From an uncultured Bacteroidia bacterium (GTDB lineage Bacteria > Bacteroidota > Bacteroidia > Bacteroidales > UBA932): a stretch of DNA of 38,852 nucleotides. The notes below the pieces were generated by a model, which had not been told where the DNA came from, did no database searches, and saw nothing but the letters and a program-made list of their open reading frames with translations. Below, one piece after another: positions 16,753 to 24,592 of the stretch (within the stretch, counting starts at the first letter, position 1; the number at the start of each line of letters is the position of its first letter). The translations under genes were made by a program, and so were the position numbers. The stretch covers positions 1-38,852 of the forward strand of contig CADBMD010000032.1 in assembly GCA_902795735.1 (NCBI GenBank), in the 5' to 3' direction.

Positions 16753-17931
16753 ATGGAGAACACAGATAACGAGTTCATAAAGTTCGATTGCAGCCGTGGT
16801 TGTACGGTCAGCCAGGACACCGAGACCGGTGAGTTCGACTGCAACTACCGTCAGGGTTGTTGCAAGCTTGAATCTTACGACTGGCTGAAAGGTGTCCGCC
16901 TTGAGGAATTCAAGGACATCTTCGAGGTGCGCTTCAAGAACACCAGGAAGGGTTTTTATGTAAATGCCTCAGGACAGGGCATCAAGACCGGCGACCTGGT
17001 CATCGTCGAGGCCGCCAATGGCCATGACCTTGGCATAGTGACCTTGGAAGGACCTATAGTCGGGCGCCAGATGAAATGCAAGGGCGTGGATCCTCAGGTC
17101 ACCCAGTTGAGGAAGATTTACCGTAAGGCCAAGCCTTTCGACATTACCAAGTGGCAGGAGGCAATCGCGCGCGAGCAGGACACCATGATACAGGCAAGGC
17201 GGATCGCTGCGGAGCTTGGCTTGGACATGAAGATCGGCGATGTGGAATTCCAGGGGGATGGTACGAAGGCTATCTTCTACTACATTGCAGACGGTCGTGT
17301 GGATTTCCGCCAGCTCATAAAAGTCTATGCTGAAGAATTCCGCATCAGGATCGAGATGAAGCAGATCGGAGCCCGCCAGGAAGCCGGTCTGATCGGTGGT
17401 CTCGGTGTTTGCGGCAGGGAACTCTGCTGTGCCAATTACATCACGAACTTCCAGTCGATTTCCACTTCGGCAGCCAGGTCGCAGGACCTGTCGCTCAATC
17501 CGCAGAAACTTGCTGGGCAGTGCGGCAAACTCAAGTGCTGCCTCAATTACGAGGTGGCGAACTATCTCGATGCCCAGTCACGCATTCCCAAGGTGAGTGA
17601 ACCGCTTGAGTTCGAAGATGGCCTGGCCTATCTGGTCAAGACCGACATCCTTCAGGAAATCATGTATTTCTCCTATGAAAAGGGCTCGCTTTCCAACTTG
17701 TATCCGCTGGCTGCTTCCGAGGTCCATGAGATCATCATGATGAACCGTAACGGTGTCAAACCCGAGTCTTTGAGGACAGAACCTGAACCTACGGGGCCTC
17801 AGTTCATATCTGCAGTTGGAGACGACAGCATTTCTCGGTTCGACAAACCCAAGAAGAGCAAGAACCGGGGGAAAGGCCGCAACCGGGACAACCGTAAAGG
17901 CGGGTATAACCGCAATTCTTCAAAGAACTAG
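16753..17931 (+). CDS. ricT: RicT / PSP1-domain protein (YaaT-like)
   Basis: A 392-residue cytosolic protein with the PSP1 C-terminal domain. The hallmark motifs GVCGRELCC (C220, C225, C226) and QCGKLKCCLNYE (C257, C262, C263) are intact; in Bacillus, RicT with RicA and RicF carries Fe-S clusters and controls RNase Y-dependent mRNA maturation. Unlike the Bacillus protein, this one has an N-terminal extension with C13, C17, C30, C36 and C37 that could hold a further metal site. The last ~40 residues are a Lys/Arg/Gly/Asn-rich tail suited to RNA binding. It lies between holB and gldH, the usual Bacteroidota order. Confidence 0.9.
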   Translation: MENTDNEFIKFDCSRGCTVSQDTETGEFDCNYRQGCCKLESYDWLKGVRLEEFKDIFEVRFKNTRKGFYVNASGQGIKTGDLVIVEAANGHDLGIVTLEGPIVGRQMKCKGVDPQVTQLRKIYRKAKPFDITKWQEAIAREQDTMIQARRIAAELGLDMKIGDVEFQGDGTKAIFYYIADGRVDFRQLIKVYAEEFRIRIEMKQIGARQEAGLIGGLGVCGRELCCANYITNFQSISTSAARSQDLSLNPQKLAGQCGKLKCCLNYEVANYLDAQSRIPKVSEPLEFEDGLAYLVKTDILQEIMYFSYEKGSLSNLYPLAASEVHEIIMMNRNGVKPESLRTEPEPTGPQFISAVGDDSISRFDKPKKSKNRGKGRNRDNRKGGYNRNSSKN

Positions 17932-17941
17932 CGACATATTC

Positions 17942-18394
17942 ATGAAAAGGTTCGCAGCAATATTCATTATCGCTGCCGTGGCTGCCTGCTGTTCACGGCC
18001 TCCTTCCCGTGAGCCTTTCGTACCGAGGGAGAAGGCTGAATATGGCGACTCCTATTCATTCATCCTGGACATGGCGGATTCCACCACTTCTTACAGCCTT
18101 GATTTCTACACGCGTCTGGACAGGGCTGCATTCGGGGATTTTCCTGCAGACAGCATTGTCCTGGACTTGAGGTGGTTCTCGCCTTCGGATTCTATCTTGA
18201 CCGACACCACTTTCATCGATGTGTCGCATCCTGTAGGCTCGGCATATTACACGAGGGATTTCATCAGTACGTACTCCGAGGACCTTGTACTCCCGGAGCA
18301 TGGAGAATGGCGGCTGAAGGCAAAGGTGGTTAATGATTCTCCCCAGATCAGGGGGCTTGGAGTGATATTCAGAAGAAAGGATGGGACACGATAA
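17942..18394 (+). CDS. gldH: Gliding-motility-type lipoprotein GldH
   Basis: A 150-residue lipoprotein starting at the ATG at 17942. The frame is open further upstream, but that would overlap ricT and hide the signal peptide. The signal MKRFAAIFIIAAVAAC has lipobox VAAC with C16 lipidated. The mature part is beta-rich (SYSLDFYTRLDR, DSIVLDLRWFSP, HGEWRLKAKVVND, GLGVIFRR) and fits the GldH family, which is needed for gliding and type IX secretion in flavobacteria. GldH is kept in many non-gliding Bacteroidales, so gliding cannot be concluded. The position after ricT is the conserved context. The last 14 bp overlap trmB. Confidence 0.83.
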   Translation: MKRFAAIFIIAAVAACCSRPPSREPFVPREKAEYGDSYSFILDMADSTTSYSLDFYTRLDRAAFGDFPADSIVLDLRWFSPSDSILTDTTFIDVSHPVGSAYYTRDFISTYSEDLVLPEHGEWRLKAKVVNDSPQIRGLGVIFRRKDGTR

Positions 18395-19352
18395 ACTAAG
18401 GAAATTTGCGGAGAATGAGACTTTTTCCTGCCTTCTCCAGCCTGATGCTTCTGCTGTTCTTGACAAGAGCGGCGATCCTTCGTATGGGCTGAGGTTGCAT
18501 GACCATGCTGTCAAGGGAAGATGGAACGAGCTGATGTTCCGGAAGGAGCAGCCTATTGTCCTGGAACTTGGCTGTGGGAAGGGGGAGTACACCATAGATC
18601 TGTCCAGGAGGTTGCCTGATTGCAATTACATCGGGGTGGACATCAAGGGTGCCCGGCTTTGGAAAGGGGCCAAGACGGCTACTCAGGAGAATCTTCCCAA
18701 TGTGGCTTTCCTTCGTACGAGGATCGAGTTCATAGAGGCTTTTTTCGGGGCTGGGGAGGTTTCTGAGATTTGGCTGACTTTTTCGGATCCGCAGCTTAAG
18801 AGTGAGAACAGCCGGCTGACGAGTCCTCTTTTCCTGGAGCGTTACCGTAGGTTCCTCAAGCCTGGGGGGATAATCCATCTGAAGACGGACAGTCGTTTCC
18901 TTCATGAATATACAATGGCGGTGGCCCGTGAGAATGGCCTGTCTGTCTTAGCGTCCACTACTGACCTTTATGCTGGGACCGCCGGCGTAACTGGTGAAGG
19001 GTCTGTTGAAGTGGATGTCCTTGGTGGCAGGGTCCTGCCGGCGACCGTGGCCACCCTCGGCCACGTAAGAGGGGGGACCGCCGGCGAAGCCGGTGGTGGG
19101 GTCTGCGAAGCAGACGTCGTCCGGCAGGACCCTGCCACCAAGGACGACCTTTTAAAGAATAAAGCACTGTACGAGGTGCAGACTTTCTATGAAAGGATGT
19201 TCCTCTCCCAAGGCTACAAGATAACCTACATGGCCTTCACCATCGACCATGACGGCCCCTACAAACACCCATCAGCCTTTGACTCAGACTATTGGCGCTC
19301 GATCGAAGGCCCAAGAAGATTCACTCATTCACCCGAATCCTCCCACAGATAA
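18381..19352 (+). CDS. trmB: tRNA (guanine-N7-)-methyltransferase with a ~59-residue in-frame insertion
   Basis: Methylates G46 in the tRNA variable loop. The start MGHDKLRKFAENETF fits the Bacteroidota family; SAM motif LELGCGKGEY is at 61-70, TFSDPQLK at 133-140 and the Asp-containing LKTDSRF at 167-173. The protein is 323 residues, well above the ~220-260 usual for the family. The excess is residues 199-257, a Gly/Ala/Val-rich, Cys-containing stretch between TTDLYA and the conserved C-terminal helix LYEVQTFYERMFLSQG. It is encoded by a palindromic element (18975-19151) that keeps the frame open. Both catalytic halves remain, so the enzyme may still work with the insert as a surface loop. 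The 3' end overlaps the convergent U32 gene by 28 bp. Confidence 0.9.
   Translation: MGHDKLRKFAENETFSCLLQPDASAVLDKSGDPSYGLRLHDHAVKGRWNELMFRKEQPIVLELGCGKGEYTIDLSRRLPDCNYIGVDIKGARLWKGAKTATQENLPNVAFLRTRIEFIEAFFGAGEVSEIWLTFSDPQLKSENSRLTSPLFLERYRRFLKPGGIIHLKTDSRFLHEYTMAVARENGLSVLASTTDLYAGTAGVTGEGSVEVDVLGGRVLPATVATLGHVRGGTAGEAGGGVCEADVVRQDPATKDDLLKNKALYEVQTFYERMFLSQGYKITYMAFTIDHDGPYKHPSAFDSDYWRSIEGPRRFTHSPESSHR
18975..19022 (+). repeat. Diverged direct copy of the inner part of the trmB element
   Basis: This 16-codon block and the block at 19074-19121 begin with the same 13 bases (GGGACCGCCGGCG). They encode related peptides, GTAGVTGEGSVEVDVL and GTAGEAGGGVCEADVV, with nine of sixteen residues identical. 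The second copy keeps its two GAA-loop hairpins, whereas in the first the pairing has decayed. This suggests an older partial copy beside a younger intact one. Confidence 0.7.
18975..19151. repeat. Palindromic repeat element inserted in frame within trmB
   Basis: This is a 177-bp (59-codon) GC-rich insertion. Perfect 25-bp inverted repeats, 19017-19041 and 19121-19145, enclose three smaller hairpins. Hairpin A is 19046-19052 with 19059-19065 (7 bp). Hairpin B is CCGCCGGC at 19078-19085 with GCCGGTGG at 19089-19096 around a GAA loop. Hairpin C is GTCTGC at 19101-19106 with GCAGAC at 19110-19115, also with a GAA loop. The whole can fold as a cloverleaf. The insert holds no stop in the trmB frame. 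Its boundaries are set by where TrmB family similarity stops and resumes, so they are accurate to a few codons. No transposase is nearby. Confidence 0.85.
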
Positions 19353-20593
19353 AGCCTGTCACCACGCCTGAGTCTACGCTCACCCTTCCAGTCCTCAGGG
19401 AAAGTTACCGGCAACGAACAAACTTCCCCCTTGCAGACCGAATCAACCCCTTTCAAGTCAACCCTAAGCTCCCGGACCGACCCTTCATAGACCCCGGTAG
19501 TGGATCCTATGACAAGGAAATCATCACCTGTCTTCATGCAACCGGATTCCATGGTGATCTCGACCACCCCGATCCTGTCGAACCAATTGGTGACTTTCCC
19601 GCAATAAACCTTGCGCCTTGTCGCATGGCTCCCATAAGCCTCGCTCCATTCCACCATCCTGGCCCCCTGGTAATATCCATCCCAGAAACCACGGTTGAAA
19701 ACCTCTGCAAGATCATCCTTGAGCCCGGCAGCAAGCTCCTTTGAATACGTCCCCTCACAGACGGCATCAGCAGCCCTCCTGTAGCAGGAAGCAGTCCTCT
19801 TGACATATTCAGCAGACCGCGCCCTTCCTTCTATCTTGAAGACACGCACTCCGGAATCAATGATCTTGTCCATGAACTCGATCGTACAGAGGTCCTTGGG
19901 AGACAGGATGTACTTGTTCCTCAGGTGAAGCTCTTCCCCTGTCTCCAGGTCGGTGAGGAGGTAGCCCCTCCTGCAAAGCTGGTAACACTCACCCCGGTTG
20001 GCAGAATGCCCGCATCCATGCAGGCTGAGGTAGCACTTCCCGGAGACGGACATGCATAGGGCACCATGGGCGAACATCTCGATCCTGACAAGGTCTCCGG
20101 AAGGACCTTTGATCCCTTCGGAAACGATTGCTTCATGGATTGCCTTGACTTGCCTGAGAGTAAGCTCCCTGGCCAGGACCATCACATCGGCGAACCGGGA
20201 ATAGAACCGGAGGGCTTCGATGTTGGAGATGTTAAGCTGGGTCGAAGCATGGACTTCCAGGGCGATTTCGCGGCAGAAAGATATCGCAGCCAAATCGGAA
20301 GCGATGACTGCATCGACACCTGCATCCTTGGCAGCTGACAGCAGTTCCCTCATCGGGGCTAGGTCATCTTCATAGAGGACTATGTTGAGAGTCAGGTATG
20401 TCTTGACCCCGTTGGCATGACAGATCCTTACGATCTCCCCGAGGTCTTCCATCCTGAAATTCCCGGCTGAATGTGACCGCATATTCAGTTTGCCGACTCC
20501 GAAATAGACGGAATCCGCACCACCTTCGATGGCCGCCATCAAGCATTCGAAACTGCCTGCCGGAACCATTATTTCAAGATCTTTCTTATCCAT
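19325..20593 (-). CDS. Peptidase U32 family protein (TrhP/RlhA-like)
   Basis: A 422-residue cytosolic protein. The U32 signature spans residues ~170-212 with AHGALCMSVSGKCYLS and SANRGECYQLCRRGY, and conserved cysteines C180, C187, C203 and C207. Characterised members (TrhP/YegQ, RlhA) hydroxylate tRNA U34 or 23S rRNA from prephenate-linked chemistry, and a real peptidase role is doubtful; the target here cannot be chosen. A longer in-frame start at 20626 lies upstream of the TATCTTTG -7 box at 20614-20621, so the ATG at 20591-20593 (MDKKDLEIMVPAGS) is preferred. The gene is divergent from malQ and its 3' end overlaps trmB. Confidence 0.88.
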   Translation of the reverse strand: MDKKDLEIMVPAGSFECLMAAIEGGADSVYFGVGKLNMRSHSAGNFRMEDLGEIVRICHANGVKTYLTLNIVLYEDDLAPMRELLSAAKDAGVDAVIASDLAAISFCREIALEVHASTQLNISNIEALRFYSRFADVMVLARELTLRQVKAIHEAIVSEGIKGPSGDLVRIEMFAHGALCMSVSGKCYLSLHGCGHSANRGECYQLCRRGYLLTDLETGEELHLRNKYILSPKDLCTIEFMDKIIDSGVRVFKIEGRARSAEYVKRTASCYRRAADAVCEGTYSKELAAGLKDDLAEVFNRGFWDGYYQGARMVEWSEAYGSHATRRKVYCGKVTNWFDRIGVVEITMESGCMKTGDDFLVIGSTTGVYEGSVRELRVDLKGVDSVCKGEVCSLPVTFPEDWKGERRLRRGDRLYLWEDSGE

Positions 20594-20613
20594 GCAGATG
20601 CTGGTTATCGGTG

Positions 20614-20621
20614 CAAAGATA
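20614..20621 (-). promoter_or_regulatory. Bacteroidota -7 promoter element for the U32 gene
   Basis: The minus strand reads TATCTTTG, 20 bases before the preferred U32 start. Its position rules out the longer upstream start at 20626. No clear -33 box is visible. Confidence 0.6.
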
Positions 20622-20685
20622 GCCATTTTCGGATATTTTGGCTATATTGCAAAAGATGCGCGGACTAGACCGCCATCAAGATATC

Positions 20686-23103
20686 ATGAACCTTAAGATC
20701 AGCTTGGAGTATTTCACTGTACCTGGAGAGATTGTCAGCCTTGTGCCAGAGGGAACAGCTCCTGTTCCAATGCAGTATGTGCACGGCGGCAGGTGGGAAG
20801 CATGCATAAAAGTCCCGTCCAGGACTTCTACTATCAGATATTCATTCATCCTCCAGAAGGAGGGCAGGACCATACGGAAGGAATGGGGCTCCCATCAGAT
20901 TCCACTGCCATCCGGCCGCAAGCCGGCGGCTCTCGATGTCCTGGACTATTGGCAGGACCGGCCTTCGACGGCTCCGTTCTGGACAAAGGCATTCACTGAT
21001 GTGATATTCAGGAGGGAGGCCTCTGCCGGAAAGTACACGGGAAACCTTGCCCTGGTCGTGCCAGCCTCCTGTATCAGGAAGGGAGAGTGCCTTGCCGTCA
21101 CTGGAAGCGGTCCGGTTTTCAATGACTGGAAATCCTGCCTGAGGCTGTCTTCATCCGAGGCGCCGTTGTGGGAAATCTTCCTGGATGCCAGGGAACCTTT
21201 TGAATATAAGTATGTCGTCATTGATGAGCTTACGGGAGAGTTGAAGAATTGGGAGGCCGGTTCCAATCGCCATGCGGCAAGAATCCCTGGCGATGGCACC
21301 CTTGGGGTAATCCATGACCCAGAACCGGTTTTCGGAGGCGGACCCGCGTCCATGGACAGGAAGCCTTGGAGGGGAGCAGGCGTGGCTATCCCGGTGTTCT
21401 CTTTGAGGAGTGAGGAGAGTTTCGGAGTAGGAGAATTCAGGGACTTGAAGAAGCTGGTGGATTGGGCATCGGCAACAGGCCAGAGCATCATCCAGCTGCT
21501 TCCGATCAATGACACCACGATGACACGGACCTGGACCGACTCCTATCCTTACAATGCTAATTCCACATTCGCCCTTCATCCTCAGTTCATTTCCCTGCGG
21601 GATGCCGGTGTCAAGGCAACCAAGGAGTACAAGGCTCTCCAGAAAGAGCTGAATTCCCTTCCTCAGATTGACTATGAGAGGGTGAACAACGAAAAAGACA
21701 GGCTCCTGAGGGAGGCTTTCAAGACAAAGGGGAAGAAGGACCTTGAGGGGCGTGCCTTCCAGTCTTTCTTCAATGCCAACTGTACCTGGCTGGAACCTTA
21801 TGCGGCCTTCTGCGTCCTCCGGGACGAGAATGGTACTCCTGAATTCGGGAAGTGGAAGAAGATGAAGGAATATTCTCCCGCGGCCCTGGAATCTTTCAAG
21901 AAGAAGCATCTTGAAGAGATGGAGTTCTATTTCTGGGAACAGTTCTGCCTCGATGTCCAGTTGAAGGACGCTGTGGCCTATGCCCATTCCAAGGGGGTGG
22001 CGATCAAGGGCGATCTCCCCATCGGGATCAGCCGGACAAGTGTCGATGCATGGCAGTATCCTTCCCTGTTCAACCTTGACTCACAGGCCGGGGCCCCGCC
22101 GGATGCTTTTTCCGCCGATGGCCAGAACTGGGGCTTCCCAACCTACAATTGGGAAGAGATGTCCAAGGATGGCTATGGCTGGTGGAAGGCCCGCCTGGGA
22201 AAGATGAGCGAATACTTCGACGCCTTCCGGATCGACCACATCCTTGGCTTCTTCCGGATCTGGGAAATACCTTATGGGATCAAGTCCGGGCTGCTGGGAC
22301 ATTTCAATCCAGCCCTGCCTTATTCCCATGAAGAGATATCTTCGCTTGGCTTCGATCCCCATAGTGAACTGTTCGTTCCCGATCCACATCGTCCCGGTTG
22401 GTATCATCCGCGGATTTCATCCCAGGACACTTCTGCTTTCAAGGCTCTCGAGCCATGGAAGCAGGATGCCTACAATGATCTTTACAATGATTTCTTCTAC
22501 AGGCGCCATAATTCATTCTGGAAGGACACTGCCATGAAGAAACTCCCAGCTTTGCTGGATTCAACCAAGATGATGGCTTGCGGCGAGGATCTCGGGATGA
22601 TCCCGGCCTGTGTCCCGGAGGTTATGGATGAACTCAAGATCCTTTCCCTCGAGGTCCAGAGGATGCCAAAGTCCCCGCAGAAGACCTTCGATGAGCCATG
22701 GACCTATCCTTATCTCTCGGTATGCACGACCGGATCCCATGACACGTCTTCGCTACGAGCCTGGTGGGAAGAGGACAGGGAAATGACTTCAAGGTATTAC
22801 CATGATATCCTTCATTTTGAGGGAGAGGCTCCTTCAAACTGTGAGCCATGGATCTGCGAACGGATACTAATGGATCACCTGGCCTCCCCTTCGATGCTGT
22901 GCATAATGCCACTGCAGGACTGGCTTTCCGTCGATGGGGCACTTCGTTATCAGGGAGATCCGGCCGATGAGAGGATCAATGTTCCCGCGAATCCCCGCCA
23001 TTACTGGCGTTGGAGGATGCACATCACCTTGGAGGAATTGCTTGGAAACACTGCCTTGAGTGCACATCTGAAAGAGATGGTCTCTTCCTCAGGAAGGGGC
23101 TGA
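20686..23103 (+). CDS. malQ: 4-alpha-glucanotransferase (GH77) with N-terminal starch-binding domains
   Basis: Cytosolic amylomaltase of 805 residues that transfers maltosyl units between alpha-1,4-glucans in glycogen/maltodextrin metabolism. The first ~240 residues form two CBM20-like domains (KISLEYFTVPGEIVSLVPE and LAVTGSGPVFNDWKSCLRLS). The GH77 barrel follows, with nucleophile D517 in FRIDHILGF, acid/base E634 in GEDLGMIP and third acid D686 in TGSHDTSSLR. Upstream in-frame starts (TTG 20638, ATG 20656) are possible, but MNLKISLEYF begins exactly where homologous Bacteroidota MalQ proteins begin. No signal peptide is present. The stop is 3 bp from that of the convergent GH20 gene, leaving no room for a terminator. 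Confidence 0.95.
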   Translation: MNLKISLEYFTVPGEIVSLVPEGTAPVPMQYVHGGRWEACIKVPSRTSTIRYSFILQKEGRTIRKEWGSHQIPLPSGRKPAALDVLDYWQDRPSTAPFWTKAFTDVIFRREASAGKYTGNLALVVPASCIRKGECLAVTGSGPVFNDWKSCLRLSSSEAPLWEIFLDAREPFEYKYVVIDELTGELKNWEAGSNRHAARIPGDGTLGVIHDPEPVFGGGPASMDRKPWRGAGVAIPVFSLRSEESFGVGEFRDLKKLVDWASATGQSIIQLLPINDTTMTRTWTDSYPYNANSTFALHPQFISLRDAGVKATKEYKALQKELNSLPQIDYERVNNEKDRLLREAFKTKGKKDLEGRAFQSFFNANCTWLEPYAAFCVLRDENGTPEFGKWKKMKEYSPAALESFKKKHLEEMEFYFWEQFCLDVQLKDAVAYAHSKGVAIKGDLPIGISRTSVDAWQYPSLFNLDSQAGAPPDAFSADGQNWGFPTYNWEEMSKDGYGWWKARLGKMSEYFDAFRIDHILGFFRIWEIPYGIKSGLLGHFNPALPYSHEEISSLGFDPHSELFVPDPHRPGWYHPRISSQDTSAFKALEPWKQDAYNDLYNDFFYRRHNSFWKDTAMKKLPALLDSTKMMACGEDLGMIPACVPEVMDELKILSLEVQRMPKSPQKTFDEPWTYPYLSVCTTGSHDTSSLRAWWEEDREMTSRYYHDILHFEGEAPSNCEPWICERILMDHLASPSMLCIMPLQDWLSVDGALRYQGDPADERINVPANPRHYWRWRMHITLEELLGNTALSAHLKEMVSSSGRG

Positions 23104-23106
23104 TTA

Positions 23107-24561
23107 TTACCTGACGGCCGAGGGGATCTCGGGATGGCGTTCAGGATCGCGGTTGTCGAAGAAATGGATTCCCTTGTCTTCCAGATGCTTATAGGCAGCG
23201 TCCATCCTGGCCTCGAATGAAGCGAAATCCTTATTTTCAGGCATGGTCCAGCCGCTCTCTGCTATAGCGCAGAGACGGGGCCAGCTCATGTGGTCGGCTC
23301 GTTCAGTTGTCTTGACAGTCTCGGTCCAGAGATTGCCTTGAATGCCCAGGACATTGGCCAAGCGCTCAGGCGTGAATTCCACTCCTGCCACATTTACTTC
23401 CGGGAAATCATGGATGTCCTTCAAGGTGCAGCAGACATATTCGCCACGATAGCTTGAACGCCCCTGGGTGTGTCCGGGATACTGTACGAAATCAAGGTAC
23501 AGTGGCCTGCGAGGGGTCAGGATAGCCTTCTGGCCGTTGTCCAGTGCTTGCGTGAGGTGATCCGGACGCTCATGGCGCCACCACATTATGGCAGCATCCT
23601 TGACTTCAACTCCTCCATCCAGTACGTCATCCCAGGCAATCAGTTTGTGACCTTTTTCAGCGATAACGCCAGCCATTTTCTTGAGGAACCAGCCTTCGAC
23701 TTGTTTCAAGTCTTTGATACCTTCACGTTTCATCAAAGCCTGGATGTCAGGGTTGTCATTCCAGCAGGCGCTACCGAAGTTGACTTCGTCGCCGCCGATG
23801 TGGATATATTCACTGGGGAATAGGGAGAAAATCTCGTCAAGCACATCCGAAATGAACTCGTAGACTCTTTCGCTGCCCACATTGAAGGTGAATTGGGCAT
23901 TGGGATCCGCAGGATCCATTCCTCCCATCAGCCATGGGTAGGCCCGGCATGCGGCGGAAGCATGGCCAGGCATGTCGAATTCAGGGATTACCTCGATATG
24001 CCGTTCGGCAGCATAAGCTACTATCTTCCTGATCTGGTCCTGAGTGTAGAAACGAGGTGATGCCTGGGGATCAGTGTGGCATCCGGTCGCCCCGACAGTC
24101 GTAAGTTCGGGATATTTCTTTATTTCTATCCTCCATCCAGGTGCATCGGTCAAGTGCCAGTGAAACTTGTTGAGTTTATAGTAGGCCATCAGGTCGAGGG
24201 TTTTCAATACAAACTCCTCTCCGAAGAAATGCCTGGATTCGTCCAGCATGTAGCCTCTCCATCCAAAGCGCGGGGAATCCTTGATGGTTCCTCTAAGAAG
24301 GACTCCCTGGTTGTCCTTCTCCTGGGCAAGGGTCTGGCGGGCATAGAACTCGCCTGCAGGTCCTCCTGCTTTGATCCTTACAGACTTGCGTCTGACCTTC
24401 AGGATGTACTCTTCCGGTTTCAGTTTCTTGGAGAACCTTACCCGGCAGCGGTCCATTGCAGTAACCGGAGCTTCCTTTCCATTCAACCTGGTTTCCTTTG
24501 GAGCAGGAATGACATTTAGCGTAGCACTTAGCAAGACTGTGGATATGATTGCTGATAACAT
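23107..24561 (-). CDS. Beta-N-acetylhexosaminidase, GH20, secreted
   Basis: A 484-residue glycosidase releasing terminal GlcNAc/GalNAc by substrate-assisted catalysis. The catalytic Asp-Glu pair is D258-E259 in HIGGDEVNF. The substrate-binding motifs RGYMLDESRHFF (102-113), FHWHLTDAPGWRIEI (133-147) and EFDMPGHASAA (194-204) are all present. An N-terminal GH20b-type domain precedes the barrel. The protein ends soon after the barrel and lacks the extra C-terminal modules of many Bacteroides homologues. The N-terminus MLSAIISTVLLSATLNVIPAP is hydrophobic but lacks the usual basic residues, so secretion is likely but not certain. It lies 31 bp downstream of the threonine aldolase gene on the same strand. 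Confidence 0.93.
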   Translation of the reverse strand: MLSAIISTVLLSATLNVIPAPKETRLNGKEAPVTAMDRCRVRFSKKLKPEEYILKVRRKSVRIKAGGPAGEFYARQTLAQEKDNQGVLLRGTIKDSPRFGWRGYMLDESRHFFGEEFVLKTLDLMAYYKLNKFHWHLTDAPGWRIEIKKYPELTTVGATGCHTDPQASPRFYTQDQIRKIVAYAAERHIEVIPEFDMPGHASAACRAYPWLMGGMDPADPNAQFTFNVGSERVYEFISDVLDEIFSLFPSEYIHIGGDEVNFGSACWNDNPDIQALMKREGIKDLKQVEGWFLKKMAGVIAEKGHKLIAWDDVLDGGVEVKDAAIMWWRHERPDHLTQALDNGQKAILTPRRPLYLDFVQYPGHTQGRSSYRGEYVCCTLKDIHDFPEVNVAGVEFTPERLANVLGIQGNLWTETVKTTERADHMSWPRLCAIAESGWTMPENKDFASFEARMDAAYKHLEDKGIHFFDNRDPERHPEIPSAVR

Positions 24562-24592
24562 GACGAAGGTTATTATTATATAATGACAAATT

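Noticed and set aside
17942..18394. Gliding motility in this organism
   Set aside because: GldH alone is retained by many non-motile Bacteroidales; no other gld or spr genes are in the window.
20634..20650. Possible -7 boxes (TATTTTG, TATATTGC) for malQ
   Set aside because: Each is one T short of TAnnTTTG; they may work but cannot be called with confidence.
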